Below, in pieces: positions 24,567 through 31,594 of a stretch of 64,000 nt of DNA; position 1 is the first letter of the stretch; every line of letters starts with the position of its first letter. The stretch is from NCBI GenBank assembly GCA_963597395.1, contig CAVBPX010000003.1:1-64000 (forward strand). Direction: 5' to 3'. Below the pieces are notes generated by a model. The model saw only the letters and a list, made by a program, of their open reading frames with translations, was not told where the DNA came from and searched no databases. The translations under genes were made by a program, and so were the position numbers. Origin of the DNA: Hallerella sp963597395. GTDB lineage: Bacteria > Fibrobacterota > Fibrobacteria > Fibrobacterales > Fibrobacteraceae.

Positions 24567-26063
24567 TCAGCGCTTGTTCGTCGGGGCCTGTCTGACGGCA
24601 AGCTCTCCGTGGTGGCGGAAAAGGTGCTTGACGAGCGTGTGGAACCCGCGGAATACGCGGTAGCGTTCCTTCGGATTTTTGATGGCCATAATGCCCTGCT
24701 TCAGAATGTAGCTCGGGCGCAGGTAAAACTCGCGGCGGGCCTTGTCGCAAAAATCGACGAGGTCCTGGCTGGAGAGGTTTCCACGGTGAATCGTCGTGCG
24801 GTGGAATCCGTCCTTGTCGAGCCATTGGCTGTAATCGCGGCTTTCGAGGGCGCCGCTTTCGAGCGCTTCCTTGTAGGCTTCGGTTCCGGGGTAGGCCATA
24901 ATCGGGTAGAATTGCGCCGTATTCGGATTCAGTTTTTTGGCGTAGTCGAGCGTCATGCGGAGCGTTTCCGCCGTGTCGCCCGGGTTTCCGACCATAAAGC
25001 ATCCGTGCACGAGGAAGCCCGCCTTGCGGGCGTTCTTCATAAATTCAATTGCCTTGTCCGTGTTCTTTACGCCCTTGTGGATGTTTTGCAAAACTTCGGG
25101 ACTTGCACTTTCGAACCCGACGCACATTTCGCGTCCGCCGGCCTTGTGCATCAGTTTGAGAAGTTCAAGCGGGACGTCGGCGCGGGCGTTGCAACTCCAC
25201 GTAATTTTCAATTTGCGGCGCAAAATTTCTTCGCAAATTTCCTGGACGTGCCTGTGGTTTGCCGTAAACGTGTCGTCTTCGAAAAAGACTTCGCCCAGGT
25301 CCTCGAAATGCGCCTTGATAAATTCGAGTTCATCGACGACGTCCTTGGGATTCCGCATCCGGAACGTGTGGCCGTTCAGCGTTTGCGGAATGACGCAGTA
25401 GCTGCAGCGGTTGGGGCATCCGCGTCCGGAAAGGATGACGATGATGGGGTTGAGGTTTGCCCCGTAAAAGTAGCGCTTGTAGCAGGAGTAGAGGTGCTTG
25501 TAATAGGTTTTGCTCACCCACGGAAGCTCGTCGAGGTTCGCAATTTTGGGACCTTCGGGCTGAAAGTCGATGCTGCCTTCCGGGGTGCGGAAGGCGAGGC
25601 CCGCGATGTCCGAGGGCTTTGCAATTTCGCCGCGTAAAAGCCTGACGAGGTTCCGCGCCGTGTAGTCCGCCTCGCCAATAATCACGTAGTCGAGGTTCGG
25701 TTCCATTTGCAGGGATTCGAGAGGCTCCGCGGTCGCATGGGTTCCGAGGATGGCCGTCGGGACTCCAAAGAGAACCTTGAGCGTCTTGATGACGGAAAGG
25801 TCGTTGATGATGCTCGGGGTGCTGGTGCTTGCGATGATGAGTTCCGGTCCGAATTCCCGAATTTTTGAAACGGTCGCTTCGAGGTCCAGGTCCATTGCGG
25901 GACTGTCGATGAGCTGCACTTCGTTGTTGTCCGCTTCGACCGCCCCCGCCGCATAGCTGAGAAACATCGGCCAGTAGAGAGTGCTCGACTTGGTAACGCA
26001 CGGGCTGCGGGATTCCCGGCTGAACATGGGGAAATATGGGGGATTTAAAAACGTAACACGCAT
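24567..26063 (-). CDS. B12-binding-domain radical SAM protein
   Basis: A 498-aa protein with an N-terminal cobalamin-binding-like domain (about 1-160, SYAAGAVEADNNEVQLIDSP and later IILGTHATAEP-type strands). A radical SAM core with GRGCPNRCSYC (CxxxCxxC for the [4Fe-4S] cluster) and a C-terminal helical domain follow. It belongs to the family of methylthiotransferase- and Fe-S-modifying-like cobalamin-radical SAM proteins; the substrate cannot be told. ATG 26063 is preferred to a GTG two codons upstream. A TATTTTTTG box lies about 10 nt upstream. Confidence 0.85.
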   Translation of the reverse strand: MRVTFLNPPYFPMFSRESRSPCVTKSSTLYWPMFLSYAAGAVEADNNEVQLIDSPAMDLDLEATVSKIREFGPELIIASTSTPSIINDLSVIKTLKVLFGVPTAILGTHATAEPLESLQMEPNLDYVIIGEADYTARNLVRLLRGEIAKPSDIAGLAFRTPEGSIDFQPEGPKIANLDELPWVSKTYYKHLYSCYKRYFYGANLNPIIVILSGRGCPNRCSYCVIPQTLNGHTFRMRNPKDVVDELEFIKAHFEDLGEVFFEDDTFTANHRHVQEICEEILRRKLKITWSCNARADVPLELLKLMHKAGGREMCVGFESASPEVLQNIHKGVKNTDKAIEFMKNARKAGFLVHGCFMVGNPGDTAETLRMTLDYAKKLNPNTAQFYPIMAYPGTEAYKEALESGALESRDYSQWLDKDGFHRTTIHRGNLSSQDLVDFCDKARREFYLRPSYILKQGIMAIKNPKERYRVFRGFHTLVKHLFRHHGELAVRQAPTNKR

Positions 26064-26113
26064 AGGCACACAAAAAATACATTCTAATTTTAAAAAAGAA
26101 CGAGGAAGAAAGA

Positions 26114-26704
26114 ATGAAACTGAAAAACCTCCTGATTGCGAGCCTTCTAGGGCTCTCGGGCGTCTTTGCCGCGGACCTGGACACGGTTCGGGTCCTTTCG
26201 GAAACGGGCTCCCTGCAGGAACTTTACACGGTTCAAAAAGGCTCGCAGGTGCGGGAAGGACGCTTTACGTCCTACTATCCCGACGGAAAGCTCGGCGTCG
26301 AAGCGGACTACAAAAACGGAAAGCTCGACGGCCTCTACACGAGCTATTATGCGAGCGGTGCGCCTTGGCAAAAGATCCAATATGCAAACGGGATGGAACA
26401 CGGCAATTCCGAAACCTTTTACGAAAACGGCAAACGGAAAAACCTCGACGTCTATTCTATCGGAATGCTTGAAGGCGTTTCAAAAAGCTGGGACAAAAAC
26501 GGTACGCTGCGTTCGGAGTTTCGCTACGAGAACGGTCGCATCGAGGGCGTCGCCAAAATGTATAGCGACCAGGGAATCATTTCCGAGGACATGGAATTTG
26601 TGCACGGCGTTCGCGAAGGCGCCTATCACAAGTACAACAAGGGAATTCTTGTGCACACGGCAAAGTTCGTTCGGAACCGCTGCGTGGAAAACTGCGACTT
26701 TTAA
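26114..26704 (+). CDS. Secreted MORN-repeat protein
   Basis: A 196-aa protein with a signal peptide (1-20) and about six toxin-antitoxin YwqK/MORN-2 type repeats (GRFTSYYPDGKLGVEADY, YKNGKLDGLYTSYY and so on). These are short Gly-Tyr beta hairpins. The protein ends with two Cys (RNRCVENC). Such proteins occur in envelope or surface contexts; the function is unknown. A good Shine-Dalgarno sequence (GAGGAAGAAAG) precedes the start. The stop TAA shares TTAA with the opposite dedA stop. Confidence 0.8.
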   Translation: MKLKNLLIASLLGLSGVFAADLDTVRVLSETGSLQELYTVQKGSQVREGRFTSYYPDGKLGVEADYKNGKLDGLYTSYYASGAPWQKIQYANGMEHGNSETFYENGKRKNLDVYSIGMLEGVSKSWDKNGTLRSEFRYENGRIEGVAKMYSDQGIISEDMEFVHGVREGAYHKYNKGILVHTAKFVRNRCVENCDF

Positions 26705-27393
26705 CCTTTCTTTTTTCGAAGGCCCTTAAAGAGAATGTAGCCGACAAAGAGGGCGGCGAGTCCGAGTAGAATCATCGAAAGTTCGGAGTTGTACTTTTGG
26801 ATGATATCGCTTTGACCGTGCGCGACGACGCCGAGAACGGCCAAAACCGTGTTCCAGAGGAGCGCGCCGAGCGTTGTAAAAAGGGCGAACGGGAAAAGCT
26901 TCATGCCCGAAAGTCCGGCGGGGATGGAAATCAGCTGGCGAATTGCCGGGATGAGCCTTCCGACAAACGTGGAAACGGCGCCGTGTTTTCTGAAAAATTC
27001 TTCGGCATCCTCCACTTTTTTCGAATCAAGAAGGCACATCTGTCCAATGCGGGAGTCGGCAAAGCGATAGACTATCGGGCGTCCGAGAAACTTGGCGAGG
27101 TAGTAGTTGACAAACGCTCCGATGAGCGCTCCGAGCGTGGCAAAGACAACGAGGAGAACAATGTTCAGGCCGGAACCCGGCTGCAGGGCCTTGTAGGCCG
27201 CGGGCGGTACGACAATTTCGCTCGGGAAGGGAATGAAGGAACTTTCCACGGCCATTAAAAGCGTTACGGAACCGTAGTTCAGGTTTTCGCTATACCAGTC
27301 CGTCACTTTTGTGTAGATGGATGTGGAATCGCCGGCAAATGCCGCGGACGAAAGAAAAAGGACAAATACAAACAGAAGGGAAAGTTTTTTCAT
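26701..27393 (-). CDS. DedA-family membrane protein
   Basis: A 230-aa inner-membrane protein of the DedA/SNARE-associated family, implicated in phospholipid (C55-P) flipping and membrane homeostasis. The signature FRKHGAVSTFVGRLIPAIRQ with following ISIPAGLSGM is present. About five hydrophobic helices are visible, and the C-terminus is basic (GLRKKKG). An N-terminal hydrophobic stretch (MKKLSLLFVFVLFLSSAAFA) looks like a signal peptide, which is unusual for DedA. It shares its terminal TTAA with the MORN gene. Confidence 0.9.
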   Translation of the reverse strand: MKKLSLLFVFVLFLSSAAFAGDSTSIYTKVTDWYSENLNYGSVTLLMAVESSFIPFPSEIVVPPAAYKALQPGSGLNIVLLVVFATLGALIGAFVNYYLAKFLGRPIVYRFADSRIGQMCLLDSKKVEDAEEFFRKHGAVSTFVGRLIPAIRQLISIPAGLSGMKLFPFALFTTLGALLWNTVLAVLGVVAHGQSDIIQKYNSELSMILLGLAALFVGYILFKGLRKKKG

Positions 27394-27429
27394 GCGGTTC
27401 CTTGAGTTATTTCAAAAGATAGTATAAGA

Positions 27430-27589
27430 GGTCACCTCTAAAAATTCAATTTTCAAAAATTTGGTTGCGATACTTCGCGCTAGCAGTCATTCAAAGAGCC
27501 AAAGACATCCAGTATTAGCCACTTTTCTTTCCTGCCATCGCTTGGTCTCACTCAAAGTTTCTTTACCAAAGCAATTTTTAGAGGTTTCC
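27430..27589 (+). repeat. Inverted-repeat (MITE-like) element, copy 1
   Basis: Starts with GGTCACCTCTAAAAATT and ends with AATTTTTAGAGGTTTCC (terminal inverted repeats with two differences). The first 63 nt match copy 2 (49842-49962) with about three differences. It carries an extra 39-nt or so insert in the middle compared with copy 2. No coding capacity. It lies between dedA and the integrase gene. Confidence 0.75.
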
Positions 27590-27607
27590 ATAAAAACCGC
27601 GACCGCC

Positions 27608-28441
27608 CTATTTGAGGCGGTTGAACTTTTTCATTTCCCGGTCGAGCAGCGTGTCAATGTATTTGGCGTAGATGAGGGTCGTTTCCAGGTTGCGGTGGCC
27701 CAAAAGCTTGCTTGTGACGGGAAGCGGGATTCCAATCGTGATGCAAGTCGTCGCAAACGTGTGCCGTGCGATGTGGCAGTGCAAATGCCTGTAGCAGCCG
27801 AGCTTTTTGGCTCCGCTTCGCAGGCGCCTGTTGAAAAAGGCGTTGTCCGCAACGTGAAAAATGCGCCCGCTTGCGGGTCTTTTCAACAGAAGGCGCGCCT
27901 GGGCGGGAATCGGAATATAGACGGCTTCGCCCGTCTTGTGCATTCGCTTGTGAATTTTCCAGTCGATGATTTCTTTGGCGTCCAGGGATCTCAAATCGCT
28001 AAAGCGCAGCCCGGTAAAGCAGGCAAAAAGGAACGTGCGGACGGCGTCCCGCTCGGATTCTCGCAAGTTTTTTTCGCGGTCGAGAAAGTTTACATAGAGC
28101 GATTTCAGTTCGCGGACGGTGAGAAACTCCCTGGTCGAAACGGTCCGCCGGATTTTGATGCGCTTAAAAGGATCCTTTTCGAGCATGTCGTCGGAAATGA
28201 GTTTGTTTGTAAAACGGCGGAAGATGGAAAGGGATTTTCCGATGGTCGATTCGTGGTTTCCCGAAGCTTTTAAATGTTCGCGATAAGCCCGGATGAATTC
28301 CGTTGAAATTTCGTCAATCGAAAGCCTTGGCGCAAAGGCTTGAATCTTGTGCAGGTTTTCGCGGTAAGTGCGAACCGTGCTTTCGGCGAGAGTTTCGGAA
28401 TCCTCTGTGAGATATTTTTGGGCAATGTCGATAAAGAGCAT
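27608..28441 (-). CDS. Tyrosine recombinase/integrase
   Basis: A 277-aa site-specific recombinase. An N-terminal SAM-like DNA-binding domain (about 1-95) precedes a catalytic domain with Arg146 (FTGLRFSDLRS), Lys169, His223-x-x-Arg226 (HCHIARHTFA), His249 (LLGHRNLETT) and the nucleophile Tyr258. The layout resembles Bacteroidetes integrases and invertases. It starts 39 nt upstream of the gltD end. Its Shine-Dalgarno GGAGG is buried in a hairpin (28446-28467). It is flanked by inverted-repeat element ends, suggesting a link with mobility or inversion; no att site or cargo was identified. Confidence 0.9.
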   Translation of the reverse strand: MLFIDIAQKYLTEDSETLAESTVRTYRENLHKIQAFAPRLSIDEISTEFIRAYREHLKASGNHESTIGKSLSIFRRFTNKLISDDMLEKDPFKRIKIRRTVSTREFLTVRELKSLYVNFLDREKNLRESERDAVRTFLFACFTGLRFSDLRSLDAKEIIDWKIHKRMHKTGEAVYIPIPAQARLLLKRPASGRIFHVADNAFFNRRLRSGAKKLGCYRHLHCHIARHTFATTCITIGIPLPVTSKLLGHRNLETTLIYAKYIDTLLDREMKKFNRLK

Positions 28442-28445
28442 AAGG

Positions 28446-28467
28446 GCCTCCGGTTAAAAACGGAGGC
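28446..28467 (-). promoter_or_regulatory. Hairpin masking the integrase ribosome-binding site
   Basis: On the minus strand GCCTCCG pairs with CGGAGGC over a 7-8 nt loop. The 3' arm contains GGAGG, ending 5 nt before the start codon. It is not followed by a T-run, so it does not look like a terminator. Confidence 0.5.
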
Positions 28468-28479
28468 AAAATATTTTCT

Positions 28480-29892
28480 TTATCCGTTGCAAAGATCCCG
28501 GTGAATTTTTTCGGCGATTTCACGGCCGGTGCGCAGCGCGAGTACGACGGTTTTCGGTCCGTAGAGGGCGTCCCCGCCGACGTAGATTTTCTTTTTGGCT
28601 TCTTCGCCGCTCGCGGAATCGATAATTTCGGTCGAAACCCGGTTTCCGACGGCAAAGATGACCGTGTCGCATTCGATTGTTTCGGCGGCTCCTTCGACGG
28701 GAACGGGCGTGGGACGTCCGTGTTCGTCGGGTTCTCCGAGTTCAAGGACTCCGAGATTTGCGCCTTTGACGCGACCGTTTTCGTCGGCGATAAAACCGCT
28801 CGGGCTGCGGAGTTCCAGGACTTCGACGCCTTCTTCCATCGCCTCGTGAATTTCCGTCCAGCAGGCGGGCATCTCCTTGACTGTCCGACGATAGACCAGT
28901 CGAACTTTTTCCGCTCCTTCGCGGAACGCCATTCGGGCCGCGTCCATTGCCACGTTTCCGCCGCCGATGACGATGACGTTTTTTCCCGAATCGAGGCTCT
29001 CGCCGCGGTTTGCGCTTCGCAGGTAGTCCCTCGCCGTCCAAATTCCCTTGAGGTCCTTTCCCGGAACGTTCGGAACGATAGGCTCATTTGCGCCGTTTCC
29101 GACAAAGATCGCGTCAAATCCCATCTTTAACAGGTCGTTGACGGAAAGGTCCCGTCCGATGTGGGTCTTCGGATGGGTGACGATTCCCATTTCCGGCAAA
29201 ATGGAAAGTTCGTAGTCGAGAATTTTTTTGGGAAGGCGGAACTCCGGGATGCCGTAGCGCAAAACGCCTCCCAGCTCGTCGTATTCGTCAAAAATTTCGA
29301 CATGATGTCCGCGTGTCCGAAGATCGATGGCCGCTCCGAGCCCTGCGGGGCCCGCTCCGACGACGGCAATTTTCTTGCCCGTAGAAGCGGCAATCGGGAG
29401 CGCCTTTTTTCCGCCCAGATGTTCGCGCTCGTAGTCGGCGCAAAAGCGCTCCATGTTTCCCATGTGAATTCCCTTGGCGGGATCCTTGAGAACCTTTCCG
29501 AGCGCACAGTTTGATTGGCACTGCCTTTCGTGCGGGCAGACGCGGCTGCAAATGGAAGGAATTAGGGACGTCTGGCGAATCAGGTCTATCGCCTTTTGAA
29601 AGTCGCCCTTGGCGACAAATTCCAGATATTCCGGAATGGGCATTCCGATGGGGCACGCCGCCGTGCAGGCGGGCTTTTTGCACTTCATGCAGCGGTTGGC
29701 TTCGACGCGGGCCTGTGCCACGGTAAATCCCAGGTTTGCCTCGTTCATCGTGGAACGCCTGGAAACCGGGTCGAGCTCTGCGGCAAATTGCGGAGGGATC
29801 TGTCTTTTTTCCTTTAACGAAACTTCCGGAAGCTCGGCAATGCGCGCGAGTTCCTTTTGGGCTGCAAAATCAAGAGCTTCAATGTCCGGCAT
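28480..29892 (-). CDS. gltD: GltD-like NADPH oxidoreductase (glutamate synthase small subunit family)
   Basis: A 470-aa protein with an N-terminal pair of Fe-S cluster motifs (CMKCKKPACTAACP; CSRVCPHERQCQSNC), an FAD-binding Rossmann motif (VVGAGPAGLGAAIDL) and an NADPH motif (VIVIGGGNVAMDAARMA). This is the GltD/small-chain architecture. No gltB is adjacent, so it may act with a distant large subunit or as a stand-alone NADPH-ferredoxin-type oxidoreductase. A perfect palindrome GTACAAATTTGTAC lies 20-33 nt upstream of the ATG and may be an operator. Confidence 0.93.
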   Translation of the reverse strand: MPDIEALDFAAQKELARIAELPEVSLKEKRQIPPQFAAELDPVSRRSTMNEANLGFTVAQARVEANRCMKCKKPACTAACPIGMPIPEYLEFVAKGDFQKAIDLIRQTSLIPSICSRVCPHERQCQSNCALGKVLKDPAKGIHMGNMERFCADYEREHLGGKKALPIAASTGKKIAVVGAGPAGLGAAIDLRTRGHHVEIFDEYDELGGVLRYGIPEFRLPKKILDYELSILPEMGIVTHPKTHIGRDLSVNDLLKMGFDAIFVGNGANEPIVPNVPGKDLKGIWTARDYLRSANRGESLDSGKNVIVIGGGNVAMDAARMAFREGAEKVRLVYRRTVKEMPACWTEIHEAMEEGVEVLELRSPSGFIADENGRVKGANLGVLELGEPDEHGRPTPVPVEGAAETIECDTVIFAVGNRVSTEIIDSASGEEAKKKIYVGGDALYGPKTVVLALRTGREIAEKIHRDLCNG

Positions 29893-29911
29893 AAAGTTTT
29901 CACCTTAAATC

Positions 29912-29925
29912 GTACAAATTTGTAC
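29912..29925. promoter_or_regulatory. Palindromic operator-like site
   Basis: GTACAAATTTGTAC is a perfect 14-bp palindrome 20 nt from the gltD start. A related imperfect site (CCGTACA…TGTATGG) occurs around 29977-29995. A repressor-binding role is inferred. Confidence 0.4.
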
Positions 29926-30042
29926 TGTTTGGTGTAGTAATATAGTTTTTTGAACGGCATTATTGTAAAATTTTCGTCCGTACATTTTTTTGTATGGATT
30001 TTTGGGGACGAATTTTCTAAAAAAGGCTTGAAAATGCGCTTT

Positions 30043-30075
30043 GGGAACCTCTAAAAATTGCTTTGGTAAAGAAAA
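30043..30075 (-). repeat. Solo end of the inverted-repeat element
   Basis: Thirty-three nt match the reverse complement of the right end of copies 1 and 2 (ACCTCTAAAAATTGCTTTGG) with about two differences. The rest of the element is missing. Confidence 0.6.
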
Positions 30076-30105
30076 TCGGGCATTCGGAAATTTCCCGTCA
30101 TATTG

Positions 30106-30142
30106 AAAAAGACAGGGACGCCCGATGCCGGGCGGCCCTGTC
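30106..30142 (-). terminator. Rho-independent terminator of the btuB-lipoprotein operon
   Basis: On the minus strand: GACAGGG…GCCCG, loop GCAT, CGGGC…CCCTGTC, then TTTTT. It lies 16 nt after the lipoprotein stop. Confidence 0.85.
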
Positions 30143-30157
30143 GAGGTCTTTTAAAAA

Positions 30158-31537
30158 TTACTCGTGGGCGCAGAAGGCCTGGGTGTCGATGCTTGCGACC
30201 TTGGAACCGTCTGCGGCGGAAACTTTGCGGATTTCGGCCGTTCCGTAGAGGGCGACCCAAAGATTTCCGTCCGTGTCGGAAACGAGGTCATAGGGATTGC
30301 TTCCGTCATCGAGCTTCACCTGCCACGTCGGCTTTCCGTTTGTGACGGCGATGTTTGCAAGGGTCGGGGTCGTAGAGCGTTCCATCAGATAGAGGGCGTT
30401 ACCGACGACGGCGAGCTTGGAATCCTGGTAGTAGGAAACTCCCGCATCCTTGGAATCCTTGTAGTTCATGTAGAGCTTTCCGGAAGAGTAATCGGAAACG
30501 AATACATAGGGCGAGCCTTCGAGAATCTTGATGCTATACGGCGGACGTGTTTCGTTTTCGTCGGTGAGCGATACGAGCGTTTTCCCGTCATAGGTAAAGA
30601 CGCCGATGTTCATCTCGTACGAGGAATAGTCCATATGGTATTCGCCGATGTAGAGCGTATTGGAAGCTTCGTCAAATTCCAGGGAGCCGCTTGCGTTTAG
30701 AATGCCGTCGAGAGTCGTGACATTGCCGGTAGAAAAGTCTATTTGGACGACGGGTTCGCTACCGTAGGCTTTATAGATGGCGGCATATCCCACGGTGCCG
30801 TCGGCATTCAGCACAAAGTCGTTCACGCCGCCGCCGAGCTTTTTTCCGCTCACAAAAAGGGTGGATGTCTTCTTTTTCAAATCGACTTTTTCGATGCCGC
30901 GGTTTTCGTCGGCCGGGAGGCTGAAACTTGCATCGTATTCGCCGGAAGTGGCGACATAGACGTTTCCGCCGCGAACCTTGACCGCCGACGGATTTTTGGT
31001 CGCAAGCCGAATCGTGTCGAGAAGTTCACCGCTTTTCGCATTGTAGAGGGCGAGAAGGCCGACTTCGGGAATCGTGTAATCGGCGGATTGCCTCTGGAAA
31101 ACGGCAAACAGGGTGTCGCCCGAGACTTCGAGGTCCGCCGCGTTCGGCGTCGTATTCAGGTAGGTGATTTCGCTCGAAGAGGATTCCTCCGTGGAGCTTG
31201 AACTTTCGACTTTTCCGCTGCTGGAAGAGCTTGCCTTTTCGGAGCTGGAACTTTCGGCCTTTCCGCTGCTGGAAGAGCTCGCCTTTTCGGAGCTGGAGCT
31301 TTCGGCCTTTCCGCTGCTGGAAGAGACTGCCTTTTCGGAGCTTGAACTTTCGACTTTTCCGCTGCTGGAAGAAGCATCTTTTTCGGAACTGGAGCTCTCT
31401 TCAAGGCTTGAAGAAATCGGATCGTCGAAGCAGTTGCCTTCGTCGCACGAGACGCCCGAGCTGCTGTCGCTTCCGCATGCGCTTAAAAGAAGCGCGAAGC
31501 CTGTGGAAATGAGGAGGGGGAGGATCTTTTGACTCAT
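30158..31537 (-). CDS. Surface lipoprotein with Ser-rich linker and beta-propeller (BtuG-like)
   Basis: A 459-aa lipoprotein: signal peptide with lipobox LLSAC (Cys about 21), then about 95 residues of Ser-rich linker made of 16-aa repeats (…SSSSGKAESSSSEKA…). An about 330-aa region of repeated YncE-like blades follows (ALYNAKSGELLDTIRLAT, GVFTYDGKTLVSL, WVALYGTAEIRKV). The gene directly follows a BtuB-like receptor under a cobalamin riboswitch, and in Bacteroides the equivalent partner is the B12-binding lipoprotein BtuG, a seven-blade propeller. So it probably captures cobalamin at the cell surface. This is inferred from context and fold, not sequence identity. Confidence 0.75.
   Translation of the reverse strand: MSQKILPLLISTGFALLLSACGSDSSSGVSCDEGNCFDDPISSSLEESSSSEKDASSSSGKVESSSSEKAVSSSSGKAESSSSEKASSSSSGKAESSSSEKASSSSSGKVESSSSTEESSSSEITYLNTTPNAADLEVSGDTLFAVFQRQSADYTIPEVGLLALYNAKSGELLDTIRLATKNPSAVKVRGGNVYVATSGEYDASFSLPADENRGIEKVDLKKKTSTLFVSGKKLGGGVNDFVLNADGTVGYAAIYKAYGSEPVVQIDFSTGNVTTLDGILNASGSLEFDEASNTLYIGEYHMDYSSYEMNIGVFTYDGKTLVSLTDENETRPPYSIKILEGSPYVFVSDYSSGKLYMNYKDSKDAGVSYYQDSKLAVVGNALYLMERSTTPTLANIAVTNGKPTWQVKLDDGSNPYDLVSDTDGNLWVALYGTAEIRKVSAADGSKVASIDTQAFCAHE
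31203..31394 (-). repeat. Four tandem 48-bp repeats in the lipoprotein linker
   Basis: Four copies of a 48-bp unit encoding SSSSGKxESSSSEKxx, differing at a few positions. Copy number is likely to vary between strains. Confidence 0.85.
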
Positions 31538-31594
31538 GTCTTTTCCTTTGTTTGGGTGACATTCCCGGTTTGAACGGGAACTTTTTTTTGTGGG

